Assembly (NCBI GenBank): GCA_029210745.1
Contig: JARGFI010000003.1
Coordinates: 44,381-103,604 of the forward strand
Direction: 5' to 3'
From: Desulfuromonadales bacterium
GTDB lineage: Bacteria; Desulfobacterota; Desulfuromonadia; Desulfuromonadales; JAHYIW01
DNA length: 59,224 nt
The number at the start of each line of letters is the position of its first letter. Position 1 is the stretch's first letter. The position numbers were made by a program, and so were the translations under genes. Shown here one piece after another: positions 36,179 through 44,258 of the stretch. The notes under the pieces are model-generated. The model did not search any database. It saw nothing but the letters and a program-made list of their open reading frames with translations, and was not told the DNA's origin.

Positions 36179-37189
36179 TCAGCTGCAATGAGTGGTCAAC
36201 TTCCAGGCCTTGTGCAATGCCGCAAGGGTGCGCCTCTGCATGCAGAGGCGCTTTCCCCCTCTTGCCTCCCATTGTGAAATACTGCTGGTACTTATTTTCA
36301 GACGAGCGGCAAACTGGCTCTGGGTCTCGTTAAGGTCTGAGCGCCATGCGCGGATGACGTCGCCGGTGAGGGGCTCGGGGAAGGGGTTTTCATGTAGCGT
36401 CCCCTGGTTCTCTGCCTTCGCCGCCCTTTTGGGTGTCGACTTTTGGGCCCCACGGGCGGGCGGTTGCGGTACGACCTTGGCCTCGGCCAGATCGATTCCG
36501 AAAACATCGGCAATTCCTGTCGCGGCAATCCGGCGGCGTGAGCTGCCTTTTTGGCCGGCTTCACTTACGGCGGCGGTCACATCGACCAGTTCTTCATGCT
36601 TGACGCCGCGCAGTAAAAATAGCATTTCAGGCGAATCGTCGAGCCTGGTTCCTACGCCATACAAGACCGCGGCTACATGCTTGCACATATCTGCCCAGTC
36701 GGGACAATCGCAGGCGAATTTCATTTCACCGGGGAGGGGAAAGAGCCCTTCTTTGCGGTCCGAGACAACCTCCATGGTGCCCTTGTCGAGTTTTCCGCGT
36801 AACAGGTCGATCAGCGAGGCAATCTTGCCCGAGCAGGCGCGTTTGACCGCAGCCCATCTGTTTTTGGCCAGGGGAGTAATCGTAATTCTAACGTTATACA
36901 GCGTTGAGCCACTGACGATCGCCTTGATCTGGCCACTCTCGATGGCCAGATGGCAGACCGAGCCGTTTCTGACATAGGTGCGACCACGGGGCAGGCGGTT
37001 AGCATAATCGCTGAAAGATTCCATATGGTCGCACCAGCCCTTGCCCCAGAAGGATGCGGCGATCTTGCGCCCGCCCGTTTCGACCGGTTGCACCGCAAGC
37101 CCCTTTTTTTTCAATTTTTCCATCTGTTTGCGCGCATTGGCGCGTCGCTGTGCGACAGACACATAGGGTGCCCAACCGTAATCACGCAT
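36179..37189 (-). CDS. SWIM zinc-finger protein with C-terminal helix-turn-helix
   Basis: This 336-residue protein contains the SWIM zinc motif CDCPDWADMCKH (C160, C162, C169, H171), a domain found in partners of SNF2-type helicases. Residues 40-145 are the conserved N-terminal part (GKGWCDHMESFSDYANRLPRGRTYVRNG). After a Lys/Pro-rich linker, residues ~277-327 (IRAWRSDLNETQSQFAARLKISTSSISQWEARG) look like an XRE-type helix-turn-helix, which is unusual for the family. It lies 18 bases downstream of the SNF2 gene on the same strand, so the two are probably cotranscribed. Confidence 0.85.
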   Translation of the reverse strand: MRDYGWAPYVSVAQRRANARKQMEKLKKKGLAVQPVETGGRKIAASFWGKGWCDHMESFSDYANRLPRGRTYVRNGSVCHLAIESGQIKAIVSGSTLYNVRITITPLAKNRWAAVKRACSGKIASLIDLLRGKLDKGTMEVVSDRKEGLFPLPGEMKFACDCPDWADMCKHVAAVLYGVGTRLDDSPEMLFLLRGVKHEELVDVTAAVSEAGQKGSSRRRIAATGIADVFGIDLAEAKVVPQPPARGAQKSTPKRAAKAENQGTLHENPFPEPLTGDVIRAWRSDLNETQSQFAARLKISTSSISQWEARGGKRLCMQRRTLAALHKAWKLTTHCS

Positions 37190-37207
37190 AGTGAATCTCT
37201 CCTATCT

Positions 37208-39889
37208 TCATAACGCGGCCTTTTCCAGATCCAGCGATACCAGGTGCAGCAAGGCCTCGTCATCCATCTCGGTCAGCAGGGTCTCGGCACCTTCCAGCAA
37301 TTCGGTTGCCAGATCGGCCTTGGCGGTGATCAAGGCATCGATCTTTTCTTCCACCGTCCCTTTACAGACAAATTTATGCACCACGACGTTCTTTTTTTGG
37401 CCGATACGGAAGGCGCGGTCAGTCGCCTGATTCTCTACCGCTGGATTCCACCAGCGGTCAAAATGGATGACATGGCTGGCAGCGGTCAGGTTGAGCCCGG
37501 TACCGCCGGCTTTGAGGGAGAGGACAAAGAACGGTGGACCGTCCTCAAGCTGAAAGCGGTCGACGAGTTTTTTCCTCTCAGCCACCGGTGTGCCGCCATG
37601 CAAAACCAGGCCCGGCTGGCCGAATAGCTGGGTCAGGAAGACCGCCAGCGGGGTGACCATGGCGCGAAACTGGGTAAAAATCAAGAGCTTTTCCTGGCGG
37701 GCGGAAATCTCATTGGCCAGTTCGCGCAAGCGGTCGAATTTACCGCTCTGTTCAGCGACAAAGTCACCGTCACCCAGGGCATGATCGGGATGATTGCAGA
37801 TCTGCTTGAAGCGCATCAGTGACGACAGAATCAGGCCGCGACGCTTTATCCCCTCTTGTTGCTCTTTGAGGGCTTGGCTTAAATCCTTCACCGCCTGCGT
37901 GTAGAGACGGGCCTGAATTTTACTGAGTCCGCACCAGGCGGTCATCTCAACCTTGTCAGGCAGGTCACTGATAACGCTGCGATCGGTCTTGAGGCGGCGC
38001 AGAATATACGGCTGGACGAGTCTGCGCAAGGGCGCATAGGAGGGATGTTCGCCCCCCTCCAGGGCAGAGATGAATTTTTTAAAGCGGGACGCCGACCCCA
38101 ACAGGCCGGGGCTGACAAAATCGAACAGCGACCAGAGGTCGGAAAGCCGGTTCTCCACCGGGGTTCCGGTCAAGGCGATACGCGCTCGTCCCGACAAGGT
38201 CTTGACCGCCCTGGTCTGTTGCGTGCCGGGATTTTTAATCGCTTGCGCCTCGTCCAGCACAATCAGGTTCCAGGTCGGTTTTCGAAGCCATTCCTGGCGT
38301 TGCAGCATGCCGTAGGTTGTCAGTACCACATCGTAGCAACTCAGGTGCATTTCGGCATCTGTCGCGATGCGCGCGAGTTCGCTGCGCTCGATTTCGGCCT
38401 GGTGCAGGCAAATGACCTTGAGGGAGGGGGCAAAGTGTTGCAACTCATCTTTCCAGTTGGAAATAAGCGAGGCCGGCAGTACCAGCAGACTGGGACGCTT
38501 CTGCCCTCCTCGTCCCTGCTGAGCCAGCAACAGGGAGATAACCTGGATGGTCTTGCCCAGGCCCATGTCGTCGGCCAGACAGGCCCCGAGACCCAGTTCC
38601 GACAGAAACCAAAGCCAGTTGAGGCCGGTCTGTTGATAGGGGCGCAGCGTCGCTTGCAGGCCGCAAAGATTCTGAATCGTGTCGAGTTGACTCGGATCAC
38701 GCAGCCCGGCCAATAGTTCTCGCAACTGATCGCCCGCTTCCACATAGGCCCAGCCGGTTTCATCCAGCATCTGGTCATGCTCGGAAAGATCACGCTGGGC
38801 CCCTGCCAGCAGGCGCATCCCTTCAATAAACGAAAGGCCATCCGCCCCGGCCTCCAGCTGTATCTTTTGCCAGTGTTCGAGCGCCTGCGAAAGTTTTTCA
38901 GCGTCGACCTCGACCCACTGGCCCCGCACCATGGCAAGCCCCTCTCCGGCGGCTGTCAGGGCGGCGATTTCGTCCGCAGTCAACGCCTCACCGTCCAGGG
39001 TCAGTTGCACCTGAAAATCGAGCATGGTCTGCGCCGAGAGGGTGCTGCCGAGCTTGGACCCGACGGCAATCTGGACCTTGGGACGGGGGCGTTTTTTCCA
39101 CCAATCGGGCAGTCGTACAATGAGTCCGCTCCCCTCAAGCAGCGGAACATCCTGCAAAAACAGATAGGCTTCCTCCGGGCTCCAGGCCAGGGGGTGATAG
39201 ATATCATTGCTCTCGAACAGCTCCTTCACCCAGGGGCAGCAGGTACTTGCGACGGAAACCGGTTCCAGTAACCGCAACAATGCGTCGCGATTGTTGCTTC
39301 CTGCGAATTCGCGCAAGGCCTGACTTAAAGGGAGATGTTGGGCCCGGGCACTTTTACCAAGACGAGGGATATAGGTTGCCATGAAGGCAAATGGGAATTC
39401 AGGGTCTTGCCGATTTTCGGCCAGATGGAAACAGACTCTTCCAACCTGCCGCCAGAGCGGCGCATGTTGCTGCAGAAACCCGGACAGACCATCGGCATCC
39501 CGGGCAATCGCTGCCCGCACCCAGGTATCCAGATTCCGCCAGATTTCAGCCAGCACCTCGGGGCTGCAGTATTCGGCGCCCGGCATCGGCGGGAGACTCA
39601 AATGAAGGCTGGCAAGGGTTGCGGCATCTAGCGGTGCCGAAGGGGCAAGTCGTTTGAGGGTGGTTTGGTTTTGACAGAGTTGCAGCAGGTAGCGGGCGCC
39701 AAAGTCCCGCCAGTAGTACCACGCGAGTGGCCAATCTGGCCCCGATTTCCCCCCTGCCAGCGCGATGATGCCAGCCGCAGGCGACTCCGCAAAAGCCCGA
39801 GCTATTTGAAGAGGGAGCTGCGCTGAGGATAAAGTCGCTGAGGTCTCGACCATCACCAGCCGACCGGAGGGATTAAGTGTCAGTTCCAC
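37208..39889 (-). CDS. SNF2-family DEAD/DEAH-box ATPase (HepA/RapA-like)
   Basis: This 893-residue ATP-driven DNA translocase has an N-terminal SNF2-associated region (1-400), then ADDMGLGKTIQ (Walker A), VLDEAQAIKN (DEAQ box), LTGTPVENRLSDLWSLFDF, and a C-terminal helicase half with VLHGGTPVAERK, LKAGGTGLNLTAASHVIHFDRWWNPAVENQATDRAFRIGQ. The start is GTG at 39889 (VELTLNPSGRLV). It is coupled to the SWIM-domain gene. Such pairs are widespread in bacteria without a settled role; links to repair or defence are unproven. Confidence 0.92.
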   Translation of the reverse strand: MELTLNPSGRLVMVETSATLSSAQLPLQIARAFAESPAAGIIALAGGKSGPDWPLAWYYWRDFGARYLLQLCQNQTTLKRLAPSAPLDAATLASLHLSLPPMPGAEYCSPEVLAEIWRNLDTWVRAAIARDADGLSGFLQQHAPLWRQVGRVCFHLAENRQDPEFPFAFMATYIPRLGKSARAQHLPLSQALREFAGSNNRDALLRLLEPVSVASTCCPWVKELFESNDIYHPLAWSPEEAYLFLQDVPLLEGSGLIVRLPDWWKKRPRPKVQIAVGSKLGSTLSAQTMLDFQVQLTLDGEALTADEIAALTAAGEGLAMVRGQWVEVDAEKLSQALEHWQKIQLEAGADGLSFIEGMRLLAGAQRDLSEHDQMLDETGWAYVEAGDQLRELLAGLRDPSQLDTIQNLCGLQATLRPYQQTGLNWLWFLSELGLGACLADDMGLGKTIQVISLLLAQQGRGGQKRPSLLVLPASLISNWKDELQHFAPSLKVICLHQAEIERSELARIATDAEMHLSCYDVVLTTYGMLQRQEWLRKPTWNLIVLDEAQAIKNPGTQQTRAVKTLSGRARIALTGTPVENRLSDLWSLFDFVSPGLLGSASRFKKFISALEGGEHPSYAPLRRLVQPYILRRLKTDRSVISDLPDKVEMTAWCGLSKIQARLYTQAVKDLSQALKEQQEGIKRRGLILSSLMRFKQICNHPDHALGDGDFVAEQSGKFDRLRELANEISARQEKLLIFTQFRAMVTPLAVFLTQLFGQPGLVLHGGTPVAERKKLVDRFQLEDGPPFFVLSLKAGGTGLNLTAASHVIHFDRWWNPAVENQATDRAFRIGQKKNVVVHKFVCKGTVEEKIDALITAKADLATELLEGAETLLTEMDDEALLHLVSLDLEKAAL

Positions 39890-39949
39890 AGTCGAAGCAT
39901 CTTCCTGATATTCTCTTGAAGGACATTAGGGGGACAATATATAACGTTA

Positions 39950-40126
39950 TTAACTTTGTAAACCAGAAACAGCGGCCTGTAACTCCCGGCTCCGCTGATA
40001 GATCTCTTCGCCCCTTCGCGCGGCCAGGCTGACTCCGGCGCGACTGATGTTCAACATTCTCGCAACCGCCGCACCGCTCATTCCCATTTTAACGACAGCA
40101 ACATAGCATAATGCGCCCCTGGCACA
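39950..40126 (-). pseudogene. REP-associated tyrosine transposase (RAYT), C-terminal remnant
   Basis: On the minus strand a stop at 39950-39952 ends a frame reading ARGALCYVAVVKMGMSG and AAVARMLNISRAGVSLAARRG, followed by EEIYQRSRELQ. This is the C-terminal helix-turn-helix of RAYT/Y1-transposase proteins; the family pattern is roughly GMS[GT]xE[LV]ARxLGISxxAVS. The N-terminal HUH domain is absent: similarity stops near 40126, where the divergent RAYT gene's promoter begins. It is a 59-codon relic of a different copy from the one at 40196. Confidence 0.7.
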
Positions 40127-40195
40127 AATTACAAAAATTCATGATACTCTCTACGAGAATGATAGAAGAACAGTTATCATTTGAGGGAGGAGACT

Positions 40196-41026
40196 ATGGC
40201 ACGCCCGTTAAGGATTGCGTATCCAGGAGCATTTTATCATGTCACATCGAGAGGCAATGAGCAGAAGGCTGTCTTCAAGAGTCGACGCGACAGGGAAAAG
40301 TTTCTCGAATATTTAGAATCGGCGACGCAGCGTTATGGAGCTGTGATCCATGCCTATTGTCAGATGAGCAATCACTACCATCTTCTTTTGGAGACCCCGG
40401 CAGGAAACCTTTCGCAAATCATGCAGCATATAAACAGCGCCTACACGACCTATTTCAACGTTAAGAGGAAGCGGTCGGGACATCTTTTCCAAGGGCGGTA
40501 CAAAGCATTACTGGTTGAAGCCGACGAATATGCAACCGAACTTTCTCGCTACATTCACCTGAATCCCGTAAGGGCGGCAATGGTCGCCAGACCAGAGGAT
40601 TGGCCATGGTCCAGTTACCGAGGCTTCATCGGTCAAGATCGTGCGCCGGACTGGCTCAAAAGAGAATTCATTCTCAGCTATTTTGGAAAAAAAGCTGCTG
40701 CCGAGAAGAAATACCGCGGATTTGTCGAAGGTCTGCTCAATACAGCATATGAAAGCCCCCTAAAAGATACAGTTGGCACGGCAATACTTGGGTCGGCCGG
40801 GTTCGTTGAAGCGATTACGGCGGAACATCTTACGACAAGAAAGGCGGAAAGGGATCTCCCCGCATTAAACCAATTCGTCCCGCGTCCTACGCTAGAGGAG
40901 ATAGTGCGCGCAGTAAATTTGGTCATAGGCAGCGATGAGAAGTTGGCAAGACAGGCCAGCATGTATCTATGCCACCGGTATAGCGGCGAAAAACTCCGCA
41001 TGATCGGCAAGTTGTTTAAAGTGTGA
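40196..41026 (+). CDS. REP-associated tyrosine transposase (RAYT, Y1_Tnp), truncated by a nonsense codon
   Basis: This 276-residue protein has the single-strand HUH nuclease fold of IS200/IS605-like enzymes: MARPLRIAYPGAFYHVTSRGN, the metal HxH pair H60/H62 in MSNHYHLLLETP, and the catalytic Tyr119 in SRYIHLNPVRAAM, then EDWPWSSYRGFIG. The start ATG 40196 has GAGGGAGGAG upstream. After MIGKLFKV the TGA at 41024 interrupts a frame continuing ESAISEASRLFPRK for 37 codons to TAG 41138; the family motif is xVGESAVSQAS, so GGA has probably become TGA. HUH residues are intact, but the C-terminal helix is lost. Confidence 0.85.
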   Translation: MARPLRIAYPGAFYHVTSRGNEQKAVFKSRRDREKFLEYLESATQRYGAVIHAYCQMSNHYHLLLETPAGNLSQIMQHINSAYTTYFNVKRKRSGHLFQGRYKALLVEADEYATELSRYIHLNPVRAAMVARPEDWPWSSYRGFIGQDRAPDWLKREFILSYFGKKAAAEKKYRGFVEGLLNTAYESPLKDTVGTAILGSAGFVEAITAEHLTTRKAERDLPALNQFVPRPTLEEIVRAVNLVIGSDEKLARQASMYLCHRYSGEKLRMIGKLFKV

Positions 41027-41140
41027 GAATCTGCGATATCGGAAGCAAGCCGCCTGTTTCCCCGAAAGATGAAAAAGGACAAATTGTTGGAAAAAGCGAT
41101 TGAAAAGATTAAGGACGAGTTGAGTATTTGTAATTTGTAG

Positions 41141-41472
41141 GTCTGACCCTTTGGTTTTTTGCAACAATGGTTGCCCGCTGCCAGGCAACAGTCGGACCGG
41201 GCACCAGTATAAATTGCCCCACACTCTCCCCGCAGTCACCGGAACTCATAAAAAAAACCAATTTTTATCGCAATTATCCCATCTATTGTTGTCGTTATTT
41301 TCCAGACATGGGATTAATTTCACCATTTGATGGGTCGACTAATCTGGACCGTTTCCGTCCGTCTTCGGAACCCCTTGATTTTACGGCATTTATATATAAG
41401 GTGCTGATTTATATACGTTTTTAGTTGCATATAATTTAGGCAAAAGGCTATCAACCTACTGGTTGTAACGAG
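41141..41472. other. Intergenic stretch with no supported gene
   Basis: After the transposase frame there is a GGTCTGACCC sequence (41141-41149 region), a common tail near such transposases, then about 300 bases with no gene I can support on either strand. From about 41389 it is very rich in A+T (TTTATATATAAG, ATTTATATACGTTTTTAG), leading into the DnaA-box cluster. Confidence 0.5.
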
Positions 41473-41608
41473 TTATCCGGGTCAGAAGAATGCTCTTCTA
41501 CCAGTTATCCACATCGCGTGTGGACAACTTTCAGACCCCGAGGTAAAAGTTAATTCGCACTGCAAGGGATTAACCAAACGGAGGCGTGTGACGGTATACT
41601 GTGGACAA
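41473..41608. promoter_or_regulatory. Cluster of DnaA-box-like sites beside AT-rich DNA
   Basis: TTATCCACA (41505-41513) is a perfect DnaA box. TGTGGACAA at 41519-41527 and again at 41600-41608 are TTGTCCACA on the minus strand, a common one-mismatch variant. TTATCCGGG at 41473-41481 is a weak match. The first two strong boxes face each other within 23 bases. A 50-base A+T-rich tract (41389-41440) lies on the left side. No dnaA gene is present. Confidence 0.55.
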
Positions 41609-41674
41609 TGTGTCGCGATGCGATCACTGCTTGTTCGTTCGACATACAACAAAATCCGGGGCTGGGGTACAAAT

Positions 41675-41713
41675 GAATTGAGCCCCGTGCATGTAAAGCA
41701 CGAGGCTCAATTC
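41675..41713 (-). terminator. Long hairpin terminating the caspase/transglutaminase unit
   Basis: GAATTGAGCCCCGTGC (41675-41690) and GCACGAGGCTCAATTC (41698-41713) form a 16-base stem with one mismatch and a 7-base loop. It lies 17 bases beyond the stop of the minus-strand gene at 41731. The following T-run is weak, but the stem is one of the strongest in the window. Confidence 0.65.
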
Positions 41714-41730
41714 CGGGAACAGATAAACAG

Positions 41731-43452
41731 CTAGATCTTGAAGCGAATGATTTCCGGGTTGACCGCTTTGAACTGTGGCATCATCATCCCGATATTCGCG
41801 TTGATGTAGGTCGGGTCACAAACGACAAAGCGTTTTCCATCGACAAGGATTGCATCCCCTTCGACCTTTTCGGTGAAGTTGACGGCAGTCGCAATATGTC
41901 CGGGGAAGTGGACGCCAACCACGTCCAGTCCAACAATCCTGGTCACCAGATAGCTGAACAGAATTGATCGATCCTCGCAATCGGAATAACGAAACGCAAC
42001 CGTCTCTTCGGCAAACATGTATTTTTCGCGACCGAATTGCTCATCGTCCGTTTGATATTCAAAGGCCGTCTGCGCAAAGCGCAACAGCATATTAACCGCT
42101 TCAGTTTCACTCTTGCCAGCGACCAGTTTGCCCAGGCCATCGATCAAGCTTTGTTCAGCCTCGGTGGCCAACGGAGCGGCAAAATAGATTGCCCAGTCAG
42201 TCTGGGGATAACTATTGTAAAAAACGAGGGCGTTCCGGTTGTAGCTAACGGGGACGGTAAATTCCTTGTTTTGATAAAGGAAATGCAAGCTCCGCACTTC
42301 ATGTCCCTCGCCAACGCGCGGCACGAGAGGCAACTTGAGTGACAGCAGGCGCTCGGCGCGGGGATAGTCTTTACTGTACGTGTAAACCTTGCCCGGCTTG
42401 CGCTGATCACGAAAATAACTGATGTTGTAATATCTGGTTCCATCCAGCGTGTAGTAGGGTGCCTGATAAACCAGACTGTCGATCGGAGCGAGCAGAAAAA
42501 CGCGATTGTCGCTGTAACCAACCCTGACTCGATAGCCTGACTTCGTCAGCGCGAACCAGGCAAAGAGCTGCGCATCATTCCCCGGACCGTGCAACGCTTC
42601 CCCCGCTTCCTGCACAAACTGGAAGTAGCCCCAGTCGTTCAACTGCAAGGCTTCCTTGACTGTCAACAGGCTGGATAGCATCGGTTCAAAGTCGGCCGTG
42701 CTAATTTTTTCCCAATAAGCGCTGATTTCACGATTGGTGATCTTTGCTCCAGTCGTAACCGCCAACGATCGATCGCACACCACACGCAGTGTACGCCCCA
42801 GATAAGCAACCTCAATCGTTGCTGGCTGCGGAACGTCGGTCGGGGGTTCAGGTTGTGACGGGACAACAATAACCGGCGGTTCAGGTTCAGGTTGTGACGG
42901 GACAACAATAACCGGCGGTTCAGGTTCAGGTTGTGACGGGACAACAATAACCGGCGGTTCAGGTTCAGGCTGTGACGGGACAACAATAACCGGCGGTTCA
43001 GGTTCAGGCTGTGACGGGACAACAGCAACCGGTGGTTCAGGCTGTGGCAGGACAACAACCGGCGGTGGTGGAAGAACCGGGGTGGAAGGTGGCGGGACTG
43101 TCTGTCCCAGCGGCGCAATCACATCGTCAGGTTTTTTAGCCGCCTTGGGAAACTTGACCGGTTTGGGGGTTGGATCTTTGACCAACCCCTCGAACTCGTC
43201 AAACGCCTGCCATTTTTCTTTCAAAAATTCAGCAAAATCGCGGTCACGCTCATCCTTGAACGACTGGATTTCCTGGGCTGATTCAGCATAGAACGCATCC
43301 ATCTCGCGCCGCATTTCATCCTCAATGCTGCCGAAACGCGCCGCTTCCTGATCAGTATCTGAAAAAAACCGGTCAACATCACTGCCCTGTGCGTACGCCA
43401 AACTGCTCATGCAGACAATCATCAGAATGCCATGCCACAATTTAACCCTCAT
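41731..43452 (-). CDS. Exported transglutaminase-like protein with Pro/Glu repeat region
   Basis: This 573-residue protein has a signal peptide (about 1-21, cleaved near AYAQG), a charged coiled-coil-like segment (~25-90), a Pro-rich tract (~95-215) built on the 13-residue repeat PSQPEPEPPVIVV, and a C-terminal domain (~255-573). In the last part RYSDCEDRSILFSYLV, FPGHIATAVNF and VVCDPTYINANIG place Cys492, His519 and Asp546 in the order of the transglutaminase/papain triad. This fold can act as a protease or as a crosslinking enzyme. The start at 43452 has GAGGAG seven bases upstream. It is last in a four-gene minus-strand unit. Substrate unknown. Confidence 0.75.
   Translation of the reverse strand: MRVKLWHGILMIVCMSSLAYAQGSDVDRFFSDTDQEAARFGSIEDEMRREMDAFYAESAQEIQSFKDERDRDFAEFLKEKWQAFDEFEGLVKDPTPKPVKFPKAAKKPDDVIAPLGQTVPPPSTPVLPPPPVVVLPQPEPPVAVVPSQPEPEPPVIVVPSQPEPEPPVIVVPSQPEPEPPVIVVPSQPEPEPPVIVVPSQPEPPTDVPQPATIEVAYLGRTLRVVCDRSLAVTTGAKITNREISAYWEKISTADFEPMLSSLLTVKEALQLNDWGYFQFVQEAGEALHGPGNDAQLFAWFALTKSGYRVRVGYSDNRVFLLAPIDSLVYQAPYYTLDGTRYYNISYFRDQRKPGKVYTYSKDYPRAERLLSLKLPLVPRVGEGHEVRSLHFLYQNKEFTVPVSYNRNALVFYNSYPQTDWAIYFAAPLATEAEQSLIDGLGKLVAGKSETEAVNMLLRFAQTAFEYQTDDEQFGREKYMFAEETVAFRYSDCEDRSILFSYLVTRIVGLDVVGVHFPGHIATAVNFTEKVEGDAILVDGKRFVVCDPTYINANIGMMMPQFKAVNPEIIRFKI
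42851..43039. repeat. 39-base tandem repeat array (four full units and one partial)
   Basis: Four contiguous units begin at 42851, 42890, 42929 and 42968, and a 33-base partial unit begins at 43007. Units differ only by C/T changes and are near identical. They encode the Pro/Glu repeat of the transglutaminase-like protein in frame (39 = 13 codons). Such arrays often change copy number by replication slippage. Confidence 0.92.
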
Positions 43453-43558
43453 TGCAAAGCTCCTCATTCACATCATTTTCGCGCATCCTCGCGCGTCGGC
43501 AACCGGGACAGGGCGGACGCCCCCTCACCGGAAGAAGGGGCGTCACCAACCATCTAAC

Positions 43559-44212
43559 CTATTCGATCAGACCTTGTTCCTGCATATCCTTGAAGAAGGC
43601 AGCCTGCTTTTCAGCCTGTCTTTTGGCAAACTCATCATTCTCTTCTTTGGCTTTTTGCGCGGCCTTGTTTGCTTCACGAGCCATGTTCTTCACGGTGTCC
43701 TTGTAGGCCAGATCAATCTCTTCGGTCGGCACATAGCCGAGCGCAAAATACTGAAAATACGACCCGGTGGGGTTGCGGTATTTTTCAAAGTAATATTCCT
43801 TGACCTTGACCCGTTTCGCCATATTGGTGGCAAGTTGTTTGGTAAACTCTCGGGCAGCAGCAGTCGGATCGATAGCGTCACTTTCCTGACCATAGGAAAC
43901 CTTGGCCTCTTCAAACTTCTTTTTGACCAGCGTCCCCATATACTTGACAACTTCCTCGGTCACACCGCGCCCGGCACTTTCCCGCGCGGAGGCTTCGGTC
44001 TTGTATCGATCGGAGGTGCCGACAAAGAACATCTTGCCCCCCTCGGCATCAGGAATCGACATCGTCCAGACCGGACGCTGTGGCTGCGAGGTCTGAATGA
44101 GCTCCTCAGTATCCATCGCAGCTTTCATTTCAGGCTGAACGGTACCGCCGCCGCAGCCAAAGAGCAGAAACATCGCCAGACCGGCCATTAAAAACCCACT
44201 GAGCTTCTTCAT
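43559..44212 (-). CDS. LPP20-family outer-membrane lipoprotein
   Basis: This 217-residue protein has a lipoprotein signal ending in LFGC (Cys at about residue 20) and an LPP20-like domain: RPVWTMSIPDAEGGKMFFVGTSDRYKTEASARESA, then VKEYYFEKYR and YFALGYVPTEEIDLAY. A charged helix rich in Lys/Glu ends the protein. The domain is a shorter paralogue of the one in the next gene upstream (44259). The start MKKLSGFLM has GAGGAAAAA upstream. It lies 46 bases after its upstream neighbour; an 8-base-stem hairpin (43516-43523 with 43537-43544) lies in the 106-base gap before the transglutaminase-like gene. Confidence 0.8.
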   Translation of the reverse strand: MKKLSGFLMAGLAMFLLFGCGGGTVQPEMKAAMDTEELIQTSQPQRPVWTMSIPDAEGGKMFFVGTSDRYKTEASARESAGRGVTEEVVKYMGTLVKKKFEEAKVSYGQESDAIDPTAAAREFTKQLATNMAKRVKVKEYYFEKYRNPTGSYFQYFALGYVPTEEIDLAYKDTVKNMAREANKAAQKAKEENDEFAKRQAEKQAAFFKDMQEQGLIE

Positions 44213-44258
44213 TTTTTCCTCCTGAGTAGTTTCGGCCAAAGCCGATGTGTTAATAAGA

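Noticed and set aside
36192-36977. Plus-strand frame of 261 codons opposite the SWIM gene
   Set aside because: Shadow of a gene with a clear CxCxnCxH motif and operon partner.
35821-41140. A complete integrated island bounded by tRNA-Leu and an att repeat
   Set aside because: I looked for a second copy of the tRNA 3' end in the window and found none, and the integrase is only a stub.
41167-41424. Plus-strand frame of 85 codons after the transposase
   Set aside because: No motif, no good start signal, and it runs into the AT-rich tract.
41389-41608. Calling this region the chromosomal oriC
   Set aside because: Gene orientation converges on the area and no dnaA/dnaN is near; kept only as a DnaA-box cluster.
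42851-43039. Regular repeats that could suggest CRISPR
   Set aside because: The units are contiguous, without spacers, and are in-frame codon repeats of a Pro/Glu linker.
43516-43544. GACGCCCC/GGGGCGTC hairpin as a transcription terminator between the LPP20 and transglutaminase-like genes
   Set aside because: No T-run follows on the minus strand; it may be an mRNA-stabilising hairpin within the unit.
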